From positions 2,108,001 to 2,172,000 of the forward strand of contig NC_014831.1 in the NCBI RefSeq assembly GCF_000184705.1: a stretch of DNA of 64,000 nucleotides, in the 5' to 3' direction. The number at the start of each line of letters is the position of its first letter. Within the stretch, counting starts at the first letter, position 1. A program made the translations under genes and the position numbers. Positions 19,100 through 29,368 of this stretch are shown one piece after another. The notes below the pieces were generated by a model that saw nothing but the letters and a program-made list of their open reading frames with translations, made no database searches and was not told the origin of the DNA. This DNA comes from Thermaerobacter marianensis DSM 12885. GTDB taxonomy: Bacteria > Bacillota > Sulfobacillia > Thermaerobacterales > Thermaerobacteraceae.

Positions 19100-20898
19100 A
19101 TCGGGTGACCTTCCAACAGGGGACCACGGCGGAGAGGGCGACCCAGGCGGAGGCTACCAAGACGGTGCCCCCTGTGACGGGTACGGGGACGAACGGCTTC
19201 GCCGCCCCCCTCCGCAGCCGGGAGGTGGTGGAGGGGTTCCACCGCGCCCCCCACCGCTCCTTGTTCAAGGCCATGGGCTACACCGACGAGGAACTGCGCC
19301 GGCCGCTGATCGGGGTGATGAACAGCCGCAACGAGATCATCCCCGGCCACGTGCACCTGGACAACATCGCCCGGGCGGTCTGCGACGGCATCCGCATGGC
19401 CGGCGGCACGCCGATCCAGTTCGGCGTCATCGGGGTCGACGACGGCATCGCCATGGGCCACCGCGGCATGCGCTTCTCTCTGCCCAGCCGCGAGCTGATC
19501 GCCGACTCCATCGAGACGGTGACGGAGGCCCACCAGCTGGACGGCCTGGTGCTGATCCCCAACTGCGACAAGATCACGCCGGGGATGCTCATGGCCGCAG
19601 CCCGCCTGAACCTGCCCACGGTGGTCGTCAGCGGCGGGCCCATGATGGCCGGCAACGTCTACGGGCGGGCGGTCAACCTGGCCACGGTGTTCGAGGGCGT
19701 GGGCGCCTTCCAGGCCGGGCGCATCACCGCCGAGGAACTGTTCGAGCTGGAGGAAGCAGCCTGCCCCACCTGCGGCTCGTGCTCCGGCATGTTCACCGCC
19801 AACTCGATGAACTGCCTGACCGAGGCCATCGGCCTGGGGCTCCCCGGCAACGGCACCATCCCGGCGGTGGAAGCCGCCCGGCTGCGGCTGGCCAAGCAGG
19901 CCGGCATGCAGGTGATGGAGCTGGTGCGCCGGGGCCTGCGCGCCCGGGACATCCTGACCGAGGCCGCCTTCCGCAACGCCCTGGCCGTCGACATGGCCCT
20001 GGGCTGTTCGACCAACACCGTGTTGCACCTGCTGGCCATCGCCCACGAGGCGGGACTGGGGGACGTGATCACCCTGGACCTGATCGACGAGGTGAGCCGC
20101 TGCACGCCCCAGCTCTGCAAGCTGGCCCCCGCCGGTCCCCACCACATCCAGGACCTGCACCAGGCCGGCGGCATCCAGGCGGTGCTGGCCGAGCTGCTGC
20201 GGGGCGGGCACATCGACGGCTCGGTCCTGACGGTGACGGGCCGGACCGTGGCCGAGAACCTGGCCGCCGCCGAGCGGCGCATCCTCCGGGCCCGCGCCTG
20301 GCGCTCCGACGTCATCCGGCCCATCGAGGAACCCCACAGCCCCGAGGGCGGCCTGGCCGTTCTGCGCGGCAACCTGGCTCCCGACGGCGCCGTGGTGAAG
20401 CAAGGTGCGGTGGACCCGGCCATGCTGCGCCACCGCGGCCCGGCCCGGGTCTTTGACAGCGAGGAAGATGCCGCCGCCGCCATCCGCCAGGGCCGCATCC
20501 GTCCCGGGGACGTGGTGGTGATCCGCTACGAGGGGCCGCGAGGCGGGCCGGGCATGCGGGAGATGCTGGCCATCACCGCCGCCCTGGCCGGCATGGGCCT
20601 GGACCGGGAGGTCGCCCTGATCACCGACGGGCGCTTCTCGGGCGCCACCCGCGGCGCCTCCATCGGCCACGTCTCGCCGGAAGCCGCCGCCGGCGGCCCC
20701 ATCGCCCTGGTGGAGGACGGCGACGAGATCGAGATCGACATCCCCGGCCGGCGTCTGGAGCTGCGGGTTCCTCCGGACGAACTGGCCCGCCGCCGCGAGC
20801 GCTGGCAGCCCCGGCCCCCGCGGGAAACCCGGGGCTATCTGGCCCGCTACGCCCGGGCGGTGACGTCAGCGAACACGGGCGCGGTGCTGATGGGCTGA
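19096..20898 (+). CDS. ilvD: Dihydroxy-acid dehydratase
   Basis: Iron-sulfur enzyme dehydrating 2,3-dihydroxy-isovalerate and -methylvalerate to the 2-oxo acids. Cluster and metal ligands sit in [12 protein letters not shown] and [40 protein letters not shown] near the C-terminus is the family hallmark. At 600 residues it is slightly longer than usual because of about 35 low-complexity residues ahead of [13 protein letters not shown]. The GTG at 19096 overlaps the leuB stop (GTGA) with GGAAGGGAG upstream, so translation is probably coupled; a second GTG three codons on is an alternative. Confidence 0.95.
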   Translation: MNRVTFQQGTTAERATQAEATKTVPPVTGTGTNGFAAPLRSREVVEGFHRAPHRSLFKAMGYTDEELRRPLIGVMNSRNEIIPGHVHLDNIARAVCDGIRMAGGTPIQFGVIGVDDGIAMGHRGMRFSLPSRELIADSIETVTEAHQLDGLVLIPNCDKITPGMLMAAARLNLPTVVVSGGPMMAGNVYGRAVNLATVFEGVGAFQAGRITAEELFELEEAACPTCGSCSGMFTANSMNCLTEAIGLGLPGNGTIPAVEAARLRLAKQAGMQVMELVRRGLRARDILTEAAFRNALAVDMALGCSTNTVLHLLAIAHEAGLGDVITLDLIDEVSRCTPQLCKLAPAGPHHIQDLHQAGGIQAVLAELLRGGHIDGSVLTVTGRTVAENLAAAERRILRARAWRSDVIRPIEEPHSPEGGLAVLRGNLAPDGAVVKQGAVDPAMLRHRGPARVFDSEEDAAAAIRQGRIRPGDVVVIRYEGPRGGPGMREMLAITAALAGMGLDREVALITDGRFSGATRGASIGHVSPEAAAGGPIALVEDGDEIEIDIPGRRLELRVPPDELARRRERWQPRPPRETRGYLARYARAVTSANTGAVLMG

Positions 20899-20927
20899 TG
20901 GGATGAGACGACGAGGAGGGACGGAGC

Positions 20928-22823
20928 GTGTCCCAGCCGGCGAAGCAAGCCACTGCCACTGCCACCGTCACCGCCGCAGGCGGGCCCCCACCGGCGGCCC
21001 GGCCTCCGTCCACACCACCGCACGCCATGACCGGTGCCGGGCTGAGGCCGGGTACCGAGACCCCGCCGGTCAACCGGCGTGGGCCGATGAGCGGTGCCGA
21101 CGTGGTGGTCCAGGTCCTGCTGGAACAAGGTGTGGAGTGGGTGTTCGGCATCCCGGGCGGTGCCGTGCTGCCCCTCTACGACGCCCTGTATGGCGCTCCC
21201 ATCCGCCACGTCCTGGCCCGGCACGAGCAGGGTGCCGCCCTGGCTGCCGACGGTTACGCCCGGGCCAGCGGGCGGGTCGGGGTGTGCATCGCGACCTCCG
21301 GCCCCGGGGCCACCAACCTGATCACGGGCCTGGCCACCTCCTACCTGGATTCGGTACCCGTGGTGGCCATCACCGGCAACGTGGGGCGAGCGTTCCTCGG
21401 CACCGACGCCTTCCAGGAGGCGGACACCTTCGGTGTCAGCATGCCGGTGACCAAGCACAACTACCTGGTGCTGGACCCCGAAGAGCTCCCCGCCATCCTG
21501 CGGGAGGCCTTCGCCGTGGCTGCGTCCGGCCGGCCCGGGCCGGTGCTGGTGGACATCCCCAAGGACATCTTCACGGCCACCATCTCCACTGGGGCCTGGG
21601 ACCGGCCGTTGCGGCGTTCGGTATCTTGTTTCGGGCGCACCGCCGCGGATTCTGGGACGCCGCACATCCCCGACCTCCCTGGGCGCTCGCACCTCACCGG
21701 CCGCCTGGAAGAGGCCGCCAGGCTCATCGCCCGGGCCCGCCAGCCCGTGCTCTATGCCGGGGGCGGGGTGATCGTCGCCGGCGCCGCCGAGGCCCTGCGC
21801 CGGCTGGCGGAACAGGCGGTTCTTCCGACCACCACCACCCTCATGGCCCTGGGGGCCATGCCCGGCGACCACCCCCTCTTCCTCGGCATGCCCGGCATGC
21901 ACGGGACCTACGCCGCCAACATGGCCCTGACGGAGACCGACTGCCTGGTCGCCGTCGGCGCCCGCTTCGACGACCGGGTCACCGGCAAGGTGTCGGCCTT
22001 CGCCCCCGATGCCGCCATCATCCACATCGACGTCGACGCCGCGGAACTGGGGAAGGTCAAGGCGCCGCGGGTGGCCATCCCCGCCGACGCCCGGGAGGGG
22101 CTGGAAGCCCTGCGGGAGGCCTTGGGCCGGGTTCCTCCGGACGAGTGGGCCGACCGCAGCCCGTGGCTCGAGCGCGTGAACGGCTGGAAGCGGGACCACC
22201 CCTACCGGTACGACCGGGAGCGCGCCCGCCGGGAGCTGCTTCCCCAGGCGGTGATCGAGGAACTGGAGCGGGCCACGGGCGGTGACGCCCTCGTGGTCAC
22301 CGGCGTCGGCCAGCACCAGATGTGGGCGGCCATGTTCTACCGCTACCGGCGGCCCCGCCAGTTCCTGACCTCCGGGGGCCTGGGGACCATGGGGTACGGC
22401 CTCCCCGCGGCCATCGGCGCCCAGCTAGCCCGGCCGGACGCCCGGGTGCTGTGCATCGACGGCGACGGCAGCTTCCAGATGAACGTCCAGGAGCTGTCGA
22501 CCCTGGCCGAGCTAGGGTTACCGGTGAAAGTGTTCATTATTAATAACCGCGCCCACGGCATGGTGCGGCAGTGGCAGGACCTGTTCTACGGGCAGCGGCT
22601 GTCGGCCAGCGTCTTCGAGCACCAGCCGGACTTCGTCAAGCTGGCCGAGGCCTACGGCATCGCCGCCTTCCGGATCACCCACCCGGACGAACTGGCCGGG
22701 ACGGTGCGCGAGGCGCTGGCCCGCCCGGGGCCGGTGGTGGTGGACTGCGTCGTGCGGCAGGAGGAGAACGTGCTGCCGATGGTGCCGCCGGGGGCGGCGC
22801 TGCGGGAGATGATCGTGGGGTAG
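20928..22823 (+). CDS. ilvB: Acetolactate synthase large (catalytic) subunit
   Basis: ThDP-dependent enzyme making acetolactate from pyruvate and acetohydroxybutyrate from pyruvate plus 2-oxobutyrate. Catalytic Glu100 is in RHEQGAALAADGYAR; the FAD-binding central domain follows, and the ThDP motif GDGSFQMNVQELSTLAELGL is in the C-terminal domain with HGMVRQWQDLFYGQRLS after it. The first 50 residues are an Ala/Pro/Thr-rich extension before MSGADVVVQVLL; an internal ATG at that point is a possible alternative start, but GGAGGGACGGAGC favours the GTG at 20928. It is the last gene of the operon and its stop codon lies inside a terminator-like hairpin. Confidence 0.95.
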   Translation: MSQPAKQATATATVTAAGGPPPAARPPSTPPHAMTGAGLRPGTETPPVNRRGPMSGADVVVQVLLEQGVEWVFGIPGGAVLPLYDALYGAPIRHVLARHEQGAALAADGYARASGRVGVCIATSGPGATNLITGLATSYLDSVPVVAITGNVGRAFLGTDAFQEADTFGVSMPVTKHNYLVLDPEELPAILREAFAVAASGRPGPVLVDIPKDIFTATISTGAWDRPLRRSVSCFGRTAADSGTPHIPDLPGRSHLTGRLEEAARLIARARQPVLYAGGGVIVAGAAEALRRLAEQAVLPTTTTLMALGAMPGDHPLFLGMPGMHGTYAANMALTETDCLVAVGARFDDRVTGKVSAFAPDAAIIHIDVDAAELGKVKAPRVAIPADAREGLEALREALGRVPPDEWADRSPWLERVNGWKRDHPYRYDRERARRELLPQAVIEELERATGGDALVVTGVGQHQMWAAMFYRYRRPRQFLTSGGLGTMGYGLPAAIGAQLARPDARVLCIDGDGSFQMNVQELSTLAELGLPVKVFIINNRAHGMVRQWQDLFYGQRLSASVFEHQPDFVKLAEAYGIAAFRITHPDELAGTVREALARPGPVVVDCVVRQEENVLPMVPPGAALREMIVG

Positions 22824-22856
22824 CCGGGAGGCTACCCCACTTCGCTGCCCTCTTCT
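22815..22856 (+). terminator. Hairpin at the end of the ilv/leu operon
   Basis: GTGGGGTAGCC (22815-22825), loop GGGA, GGCTACCCCAC (22830-22840): eleven perfect pairs that include the ilvB stop codon. It is followed by TTCGCTGCCCTCTTCTTC, pyrimidine-rich rather than a clean T-run. It is the likely end of the operon. Confidence 0.7.
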
Positions 22857-23360
22857 TCTCCCTTGCCCAATCTGCCGCCATTCCACCGTCTATTTCCGCC
22901 GCCCCGAGTTCCTTGGGCAATAGCGCTGTAGCTTCGCCCACCGGATCGCGTCCATGGTCCCGCGGGAGCACTCGTTCGTTACGGGTTCCACCCCAGGAAG
23001 ATGCCGGCCGTATCCCGGTGCTAGGCCACTCCCGGTTTCTCGATCAACGGCAAGCGCGTGCCCATTGTCCACGACGCGCTACTCCATGCGGGCGGCGTCG
23101 GCAAGACGGCCTATGACCAGGCATCCGGGTCGGTGTCCGCCAGTAGCCCCTTTCCTTTTGAGCCGAGAACCCGCCTTGAACGTGTCTACTTGTGGCGCCC
23201 CTGCACCCTCCTGTAGACGGTCTCCGCCGACCAGGCCTCCGCCAGTAGGATCCGGAACGGTGCCATCCCAAAATTGGGCTACTAAGCATGCGAAACATCG
23301 TTCTGGATATGCGAACGGCTTGGTTCCCGCTCGCGAGCAGGGGTTCTAACATGGGGGGCG
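22857..23360. other. Intergenic region upstream of the IclR gene
   Basis: About 500 bases with no supported gene. A short frame around 23035-23130 (reading ...INGKRVPIVHDALLHAGG...) has protein-like composition but is neither long nor recognised and may be debris. Near the regulator, CCCAAAATTGGG (23268-23279) is a palindrome, and GAAACATCGTTC (23292-23303) with CGTTC...GAACG (23299-23316) are candidate operators for autoregulation. No good sigma-A pair was seen. Confidence 0.4.
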
Positions 23361-24125
23361 ATGGGGATGCTCAAGACACTGGCACGGGCCGGTGCGGTGC
23401 TGGATTTGTTCACCCGCGAGCAGCCCGAACTGGGTGTCACCGAGATCGCGCGCAGGCTAGGGATACCCAAGTCCAACGCCCATGCCCTCGTCCATAGCCT
23501 GTGCAAGATCGGGCTGCTACGGCGCACCCCGGGCAATCGCTATGCCCTGGGATGGAAGGTCTTCGTCCTCAGCCAGCGACTGCTGCAGAGCACGGAGCTC
23601 AGGACCGAGGTCCTCCCGGTGATGCAGGCGCTGGTAGACCGCTTCGGGGAGACGGTACATCTTGCGGCGCTGCAGGAAGGCCACGTCGTTTACGTCGAGA
23701 AGCTGGAGGGCACCCGCGCGGTTCGCATCTCGGTCTCGGCAGTCGGTGGCGAGCTCCCGCCCCATTCCAGCGGCGTGGGCAAGGTCCTCCTGGCCTATCT
23801 CCCCCGGGAACAGGTGCGCGCCATCGTCGATCGCCAGGGCCTCCCTCCCTTTACCCGGCGGACCATCACCAGGTGGGAGGAATTGGAGCGCGAGCTGGTC
23901 GCCGTCCGGGAGCGGGGATACGCCTACGACCTGGAGGAAACGCTGCCGGAACTGTGCTGCGTGGCGGCGCCGGTGCGCGATCACAGTGGACACGTGATCG
24001 CGGCCATGAGCATTTCGGCGCCGGCCCACCGGTTCCGGCGCTACCGCGACACCTACACCCAGGCCATCCTGCAAGCGGCCCGGAAGGCATCCCAAAACCT
24101 GGGCTACATCCCCAATGGGAGGTAG
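23361..24125 (+). CDS. IclR-family transcriptional regulator
   Basis: A 254-residue regulator with an N-terminal winged helix (about residues 8-62; [20 protein letters not shown] is the recognition region) and a C-terminal IclR effector domain ending in the usual [12 protein letters not shown]. IclR proteins commonly control aromatic degradation operons and bind small aromatic acids. The gene is first in the plus-strand catabolic operon, with the acetaldehyde dehydrogenase start five bases after its stop, so it most likely governs this pathway and perhaps the convergent hpa-type operon. ATG at 23361 is preceded only by a weak GGGGGG; an ATG six bases later is equally possible. Confidence 0.85.
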   Translation: MGMLKTLARAGAVLDLFTREQPELGVTEIARRLGIPKSNAHALVHSLCKIGLLRRTPGNRYALGWKVFVLSQRLLQSTELRTEVLPVMQALVDRFGETVHLAALQEGHVVYVEKLEGTRAVRISVSAVGGELPPHSSGVGKVLLAYLPREQVRAIVDRQGLPPFTRRTITRWEELERELVAVRERGYAYDLEETLPELCCVAAPVRDHSGHVIAAMSISAPAHRFRRYRDTYTQAILQAARKASQNLGYIPNGR

Positions 24126-24130
24126 GGAAC

Positions 24131-25063
24131 GTGCCGGGAAAGGGAGGCCGGGATGGGCGGGTTCCCGTGGCCATCCTGGGCTCGGGGAACATCGGAACGG
24201 ACCTCATGTATAAGCTTCTCAAGCGACCGGGGCACATGGAGCTGGTCCTCGTAGCGGGGATCGATCCCCAGTCCGAGGGGCTGGCCCGTGCCCGCAGCCT
24301 GGGCCTTCGCACCAGCACCCGGGGGATCGAAGCCGTCCTGGAAGCCCCGGAGATCCGCATCGTCTTCGACGCCACCAGCGCCAAGGCCCACGTGCGCCAT
24401 GCTCCCCGTCTGGAACGGGCCGGAAAGATCGCCATCGACCTGACGCCGGCCGCCCGCGGGCCCTATGTGGTCCCGCCGGTGAACCTGGGTGCCCACCTCG
24501 ACAAGCCCAACGTCAACCTCATTACATGCGGCGGCCAGGCGACCATCCCGCTGGTGCACGCCGTGGCCAGGGTCACGCCGGTGCAGTACGCGGAGATCGT
24601 CAGCACCATCGCCAGCCGCTCGGCGGGCCCGGGCACGCGCCAGAACATTGACGAGTTCACCTACACCACGGCGAGAGGGCTGGAGGTGATCGGCGGGGCG
24701 CGCCACGGCAAGGCCATCATCATCCTGAACCCCGCCGAGCCGCCCATCCTCATGCGCAACACCGTGTACGTCGTGCCCGAGGCGGACGACATCGACGAGG
24801 ACGCAATCAGGACCTCCCTGGAGTCCATGGTACGGGAGGTCCAGGAGTACGTCCCGGGCTACCGCCTGAAGCCCCCGGTCTTCGACCGGCGGTGGACGCC
24901 GTGGGGCGAGAAGCCCGTGGTCGTCCTCCTGCTGGAAGTCGAGGGGGCCGGTGATTTCCTGCCCACCTACGCCGGCAACCTGGACATCATGACGGCCTCG
25001 GCCGTCCGGGTCGGGGAAGTGTTCGCCCGGCACCTTCTGGGATTGCGGGAGGTGGTCGCTTGA
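24131..25063 (+). CDS. mhpF: Acetaldehyde dehydrogenase (acylating)
   Basis: Converts acetaldehyde, CoA and NAD+ to acetyl-CoA, the last step of meta-cleavage pathways; works as a channelling complex with the aldolase next door. Nucleotide-binding [19 protein letters not shown] is at the N-terminus, the catalytic cysteine is in [15 protein letters not shown], and [17 protein letters not shown] is the family signature. 310 residues, standard length. GTG at 24131 with GGGAGG about eight bases upstream. Equivalent to DmpF/XylQ/BphJ. Confidence 0.93.
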   Translation: MPGKGGRDGRVPVAILGSGNIGTDLMYKLLKRPGHMELVLVAGIDPQSEGLARARSLGLRTSTRGIEAVLEAPEIRIVFDATSAKAHVRHAPRLERAGKIAIDLTPAARGPYVVPPVNLGAHLDKPNVNLITCGGQATIPLVHAVARVTPVQYAEIVSTIASRSAGPGTRQNIDEFTYTTARGLEVIGGARHGKAIIILNPAEPPILMRNTVYVVPEADDIDEDAIRTSLESMVREVQEYVPGYRLKPPVFDRRWTPWGEKPVVVLLLEVEGAGDFLPTYAGNLDIMTASAVRVGEVFARHLLGLREVVA

Positions 25064-26082
25064 ACCCGCCACGCCTCACGGATACCACCCTGCGCGACGG
25101 GTCCCACGCCATGAAGCACCGTTTTACATCCGAGCAGGTGCGAGCCATCGTCACCGCCCTGGACGAGGCCGGCGTGCCCGTCATCGAGGTCTCCCATGGG
25201 GACGGCCTGGGCGGCTCGTCCATCCAGTACGGATTCTCGCTGGAACCGGAGTTGGACCTGATCGCCGAGGCCACCCGCACGGCCCGGCGGGCCCGCATCG
25301 CAGTGCTGCTCCTCCCCGGTATTGGGACCAAGGACCTCCTGGAACGGGCGGCCGAGCTGGGCGTGAGGGTGGCGCGCATCGCCACCCAGTGCACCGAGGC
25401 GGACATCTCCGAGCAGCACTTCGGCATCGCCAAGAAGCTGGGCCTGGAGGCCGTCGGCTTCCTCATGATGGCCCACATACGGCCGCCTGAGGTCCTGGTA
25501 GAACAGGCGAAGCTGATGGAATCCTACGGGGCCGACTGTGTATACATCGTGGACTCCGCCGGCGCCATGTTGCCGCCGGACGTCAAGGCGCGGGTCAGCG
25601 CCCTCAAGGAAGCGCTGTCCATCCAGGTCGGCTTCCACGCCCATAACAACCTGGGTGCCGCCATCGGCAACACCCTCGCCGCCCTGGAGGCCGGCGCCGA
25701 CCAGGTGGACGGCAGCCTGCGGGGTTTGGGGGCGGGGGCAGGCAACGCGGCCACCGAGGTCCTGGCGGCTGGGCTGGACAAGCTCGGTCTCAACCCCGGG
25801 CTGGACGTCTTCCGCCTGATGGACGCGGCCGAATACGTGGTGGCCCCCCTCATGCCGTACCAGCCCGTGCCCGATCGCGACTCCCTGACCATCGGCTATG
25901 CCGGCGTCTACTCCACCTTCCTGCTGCACGCCAAGCATGTGGCTTCCCGCTTCGGCCTCGACGCCCGAGACATCCTGGTGGAGCTGGGCCGGCGGCAGGC
26001 CGTGGCCGGGCAGGAGGACTGGATCGTCGACGTGGCGGTGGACCTGGTGGAGCAGGAAGCGGGGCAGCGCCATGCGTCCTGA
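25060..26082 (+). CDS. mhpE: 4-hydroxy-2-oxovalerate aldolase
   Basis: Divalent-metal aldolase splitting 4-hydroxy-2-oxovalerate to pyruvate and acetaldehyde. The HMGL-like barrel opens with [15 protein letters not shown]; the metal-binding histidines are in [14 protein letters not shown], and [19 protein letters not shown] is conserved. 340 residues, full length. The start is TTG at 25060, overlapping the dehydrogenase stop, with GGGAGG seven bases upstream, so the two channelling subunits are translationally coupled. Equivalent to DmpG/BphI. Confidence 0.93.
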   Translation: MNPPRLTDTTLRDGSHAMKHRFTSEQVRAIVTALDEAGVPVIEVSHGDGLGGSSIQYGFSLEPELDLIAEATRTARRARIAVLLLPGIGTKDLLERAAELGVRVARIATQCTEADISEQHFGIAKKLGLEAVGFLMMAHIRPPEVLVEQAKLMESYGADCVYIVDSAGAMLPPDVKARVSALKEALSIQVGFHAHNNLGAAIGNTLAALEAGADQVDGSLRGLGAGAGNAATEVLAAGLDKLGLNPGLDVFRLMDAAEYVVAPLMPYQPVPDRDSLTIGYAGVYSTFLLHAKHVASRFGLDARDILVELGRRQAVAGQEDWIVDVAVDLVEQEAGQRHAS

Positions 26083-26818
26083 GCACGAGGTGCAGTTGAC
26101 GCCGCAGGAGCAGGAACTGCTGGCCGCCATCCGGGCCGCCCGGCAGGAACGCCGGTCCCTGCCCAGCCGGGGCGACGCCTGGGGGGTGGACCTGGCGGGG
26201 GCGTATCGCGTCCAGGCCGCATCGCGGCAGGCGCCGGTGAAGGGATACAAGATCGGGCTCACCAGCCCCGCCAAGCAGGCCCAGATGGGCATCGACCAGC
26301 CCATCTGGGGGCGCATCGATGCCACCATGCTGGCCGACGGCCCCCTGTCCCTCCGCCGGTTCGTCCAGCCCAGGCTCGAGCCGGAACTGGCCGTCCTGCT
26401 AAAGGCCCCGGTGCCGCCCGGCGCCTCTCCCGGCGCCGCCTGGGCGGCGGTAGCAGGGTTCCTCCTGGCCGTAGATCTGCTGGACAGCGTTTGGGAGGGC
26501 TACCGCTTCACCGCCCCCGAGGTGGTCGCCGACAACGCTTCCGGAGGCGCCTTCGTGCTGGGGCAGCGCCTGCTTCAGCCCGCGGAGGTCAGGGGCACGC
26601 TACGTCTCTACCTCAACGGGCGCCCGGTCACCGAGGGGCCCGTGGAGGCCCTGGCCGACACCGGGCAACAGCTTTGCTGGCTGGCCACGCAAGCTGGCGG
26701 GCTGACCGCCGGGCAGCTCGTCGGGCTCGGCTCGCCAGCGGCCGCCGTGCCGGCGGAGCCGGGTGTTCTCGAGGTCACCTGGGGCGACGCCTATCTCACC
26801 TGCCGCCTGGAGGAGTGA
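26072..26818 (+). CDS. Fumarylacetoacetase-fold hydratase/decarboxylase, probably 4-oxalocrotonate decarboxylase
   Basis: One of two related members of the 2-oxopent-4-enoate hydratase / 4-oxalocrotonate decarboxylase family in this operon. It shows [27 protein letters not shown] (metal-binding Glu residues) and [14 protein letters not shown]. Because the other copy looks more like the hydratase, this one is assigned by elimination as the decarboxylase (DmpH/XylI type), which acts after the tautomerase; the two roles could be swapped. 248 residues. The ATG at 26072 overlaps the aldolase by eleven bases and has only a weak ribosome binding site. Confidence 0.75.
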   Translation: MRPEHEVQLTPQEQELLAAIRAARQERRSLPSRGDAWGVDLAGAYRVQAASRQAPVKGYKIGLTSPAKQAQMGIDQPIWGRIDATMLADGPLSLRRFVQPRLEPELAVLLKAPVPPGASPGAAWAAVAGFLLAVDLLDSVWEGYRFTAPEVVADNASGGAFVLGQRLLQPAEVRGTLRLYLNGRPVTEGPVEALADTGQQLCWLATQAGGLTAGQLVGLGSPAAAVPAEPGVLEVTWGDAYLTCRLEE

Positions 26819-26824
26819 CAGCCC

Positions 26825-28279
26825 ATGGACAGGCCGTTCTTCCGCGTCCAGCACTACATCGACGGCCGCTTCGTCGAGGGCAAGAATCACTTCGACGTGC
26901 TCTACCCCGCCACCAACGAGGCGATCGGCACGGCGCCCGAGGCCGACCAGGATACCGTGGACGCTGCGGTGGAAGCGGCGGCCCGGGCCTTCCGGACCTG
27001 GGGACGGGCACCCGCGGCGGAGCGCCGGCGCGTCCTGAAGCGCTTCGCCGACCTGATCCGGGAGAACAAGGAGGAACTGGCCCGCGTCGAGACCCTGGAC
27101 GTGGGCCGGCCGCTGCGGGACAACCTGCACGGCTACATCGACCGCGTAGCCAACAACATCGAGTTCTTCGCCGACTTCGCCGTCACCCACGCCGGCGAGG
27201 CCTACCCGATGGACAACGGGTACGTCAACTACGTGCTGCGGCAGCCGGTAGGCGTGGCGGCCCTCATCACGCCGTGGAACGTGCCCCTCATGCTAGAAAC
27301 GTGGAAGCTGGGCCCCGCCTTGGCCTTCGGCAACACGGTGGTGCTCAAGCCGGCCGAGTGGACGCCCATCGGCGCCTGGAAGCTGGCCCAGCTGGCCCAT
27401 GAGGCGGGGCTGCCGCCCGGGGTCTTCAACGTGGTCCACGGGTTCGGCCCCGATTCGGCCGGCGAGTTCCTCACCCGCCACCCGCTGGTGAAGCTGATCT
27501 CCTTCACCGGGGAGACCACCACTGGCAAGGCCATCATGGCGGCGGCCGCGCCCACGCTCAAGCGGCTCTCCTTCGAGCTGGGCGGCAAGGGGCCGAACAT
27601 CGTCTTCGCCGACGCCGACCTGGACCGGGCCGTGGAGATCAGCGTGCGGGCGGCCTTCTTCAACCAGGGCGAGTTCTGCCTGGCGGGGTCGCGCCTGCTG
27701 GTACAGCGGGCGATCTACGACACCTTCCTGGAGCGCTTCGTGGAGGCGGCGGCGCGGCTGCGTCCCGGTGACCCCATGGACCCGGAAACGACGCTGGGTG
27801 CCCTCATCCATCCCGAACACCTGCAGCGGGTGCAGGGGTATCTTGACCTCGTCCGCGACGGCAACGGCGAGATCGTCCTGGGCGGCCAGCGGCCGGACCT
27901 GCCGGCGCCCTTCGACCGCGGCAACTTCCTCCAGGCCACCGTCATCACCGGTGTGGGCCCGGAGGACCGCGTGTGCCGCGAGGAGATCTTCGGGCCGGTC
28001 GTCACGGTGACGCCCTTCGACACGGAGGAGGAGGCCCTCGAGATCGCCAACGGGGTGATCTACGGCCTCTCGGCGGTGGTCCTGACCCGCGACGTGGGCC
28101 GGGCCGTGCGCGTCGCCGAACGGCTGGAGGCCGGCACGGTGTGGATCAACGACTTCTTCGTCCGCGACCTGCGCGTGCCCTTCGGCGGGATGAAGCAGAG
28201 CGGCATCGGCCGAGAGGGCGGCCACCACAGCCTGGAATTCTTCACGGAGGCCAAGACGGTATGCCTGAGCAACCGGTGA
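26825..28279 (+). CDS. 2-hydroxymuconic semialdehyde dehydrogenase (or HpaE-type)
   Basis: Aldehyde dehydrogenase oxidising the ring-cleavage semialdehyde to 4-oxalocrotonate enol. NAD fold and active site: TPWNVPLMLETWKLGPALA, ELGGKGPNIVFADAD (general base Glu) and the catalytic Cys in NQGEFCLAGSRLLV. The C-terminal VRDLRVPFGGMKQSGIGREG, then HHSLEFFTE, is the signature shared by DmpC/XylG and HpaE (5-carboxymethyl derivative) enzymes, so substrate cannot be settled by sequence alone; the tautomerase and decarboxylase neighbours favour the 2-hydroxymuconate route. 484 residues, standard length. It starts six bases after the preceding stop. Confidence 0.88.
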   Translation: MDRPFFRVQHYIDGRFVEGKNHFDVLYPATNEAIGTAPEADQDTVDAAVEAAARAFRTWGRAPAAERRRVLKRFADLIRENKEELARVETLDVGRPLRDNLHGYIDRVANNIEFFADFAVTHAGEAYPMDNGYVNYVLRQPVGVAALITPWNVPLMLETWKLGPALAFGNTVVLKPAEWTPIGAWKLAQLAHEAGLPPGVFNVVHGFGPDSAGEFLTRHPLVKLISFTGETTTGKAIMAAAAPTLKRLSFELGGKGPNIVFADADLDRAVEISVRAAFFNQGEFCLAGSRLLVQRAIYDTFLERFVEAAARLRPGDPMDPETTLGALIHPEHLQRVQGYLDLVRDGNGEIVLGGQRPDLPAPFDRGNFLQATVITGVGPEDRVCREEIFGPVVTVTPFDTEEEALEIANGVIYGLSAVVLTRDVGRAVRVAERLEAGTVWINDFFVRDLRVPFGGMKQSGIGREGGHHSLEFFTEAKTVCLSNR

Positions 28280-29052
28280 CCATGCTGGCCCGCCTGCTGG
28301 AGGAGGCCTGGGAAAAGCGGAAACCCGTCCCGCCCCTGAGCGAGACCCACGGCCTGCGCACGCCCGAGGAGGCTTACGCGGTCCAGGCCGCGTGGACCGA
28401 GCTGCGCCTAGCCCGGGGCGAGCGGGTGGTGGGCCGCAAGATCGGCCTCACCAGCCGGGCCATGCAGGAACAGCTGGGCGTGCGGGAGCCCGACTACGGC
28501 AGCCTCTGGGCGTCGCGGTACTTCCCCGCGGCCGGCGGGCGGGCCACCTTCCCCGCGGGCCTCTTCCTCCAGCCCCGGGTGGAGGGGGAGATCGCGTTCC
28601 TCATCGGGCGCCGGCTGCAGGGTCCCGATGTCACCCTGCAGGAGGTGCTGGCCGCCACAGACGCAGTCGCGCCCGCCATCGAGGTGGTGGACAGCCGGAT
28701 CGCCGACTGGCGCATCACCCTGGCGGACACCGTGGCCGACAACGCATCCTTCGGTGCCTTCACCCTGGGCCCGTGGAGCCGCCAGTGGCTGCACCGGGAC
28801 CTCCGGCTCACGGGGATGCTGGTCAGCCACAACGGCGTGGAAGCCGTCCAGGGCGTGGGCGCCGCCGCCTTGGGCCATCCGGCCCGGGCGGTGGCCTGGC
28901 TTGCCAACAAACTGGCAGAGTTCGGTGTGAGCCTGGAGCCGGGCGACATCGTCCTGTCAGGTGCCCTGGGGCGGGCCGTTCCCGTGGACTGCGGCGACAC
29001 GATCAGCGTGGAATTCGACGGCCAGCCGGCCCTCGTCGCCCGGTTTGAGTAA
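28261..29052 (+). CDS. 2-oxopent-4-enoate hydratase (MhpD/DmpE type)
   Basis: Adds water to 2-oxopent-4-enoate to give 4-hydroxy-2-oxovalerate, the aldolase substrate. Family features: VVGRKIGLTSRAMQEQLGV, EPDYGSLWASRYFP, VEGEIAFLIGRRL (metal-ligand acidic residues), APAIEVVDSRI and TVADNASFGAFTLG. 263 residues. It overlaps the end of the semialdehyde dehydrogenase gene by 19 bases; GGAGG ten bases upstream supports the ATG at 28261, and an ATG seven codons later is a weaker alternative. Paralogue of the gene at 26072. Confidence 0.82.
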   Translation: MPEQPVTMLARLLEEAWEKRKPVPPLSETHGLRTPEEAYAVQAAWTELRLARGERVVGRKIGLTSRAMQEQLGVREPDYGSLWASRYFPAAGGRATFPAGLFLQPRVEGEIAFLIGRRLQGPDVTLQEVLAATDAVAPAIEVVDSRIADWRITLADTVADNASFGAFTLGPWSRQWLHRDLRLTGMLVSHNGVEAVQGVGAAALGHPARAVAWLANKLAEFGVSLEPGDIVLSGALGRAVPVDCGDTISVEFDGQPALVARFE

Positions 29053-29113
29053 CAGCCCTTACGCCGCAGGGCCCTCGGGTCGAAAATAACGAGGAAGAAG
29101 GAGAGACGGTCCC

Positions 29114-29341
29114 GTGCCCATCGTGCACATCCACATGCTGGCTGGCCGCACTCCCGAGCGGATCCGGGAGCTCATGGCCCGCGTCACGGAGGCCGTCAGC
29201 ACGGCGCTGGACGTGCCTCCCGAGCGGGTACGCGTCATCGTGTCGGAGATCCCGCGAACCCACTGGGCCGTGGGCGGCCGGCCAATGGCGGGCGACGCGC
29301 CCGCAGCCGATCCTCCCGGCGCGGAGAAGGCATCGCCGTGA
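29114..29341 (+). CDS. 4-oxalocrotonate tautomerase
   Basis: Tautomerase-superfamily enzyme isomerising 2-hydroxymuconate to its 2-oxo-3-ene form. After removal of Met, Pro1 is the catalytic base (PIVHIHMLAGRT), with Arg11 in the expected place. The core, ending at THWAVGGRPM, is the usual 62 or so residues; about 13 more Ala/Pro-rich residues follow. GTG start with AAGGAGAG nine bases upstream. It is the last gene of the plus-strand operon; a perfect CCGGCCCGGGCCGG palindrome at 29343-29356 lies between it and the convergent amidohydrolase. Confidence 0.9.
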   Translation: MPIVHIHMLAGRTPERIRELMARVTEAVSTALDVPPERVRVIVSEIPRTHWAVGGRPMAGDAPAADPPGAEKASP

Positions 29342-29368
29342 GCCGGCCCGGGCCGGTCGCGGGGGCGA

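Noticed and set aside
23035-23130. Short protein-like frame (INGKRVPIVHDALLHAGG) in the gap before the IclR gene
   Set aside because: Too short, no start or ribosome binding site, and no family recognised; kept only as possible debris.
26072-29052. The two hydratase/decarboxylase paralogues as a recent duplication
   Set aside because: They share only family motifs, are arranged on either side of the semialdehyde dehydrogenase, and match the two distinct steps known in meta-cleavage operons.
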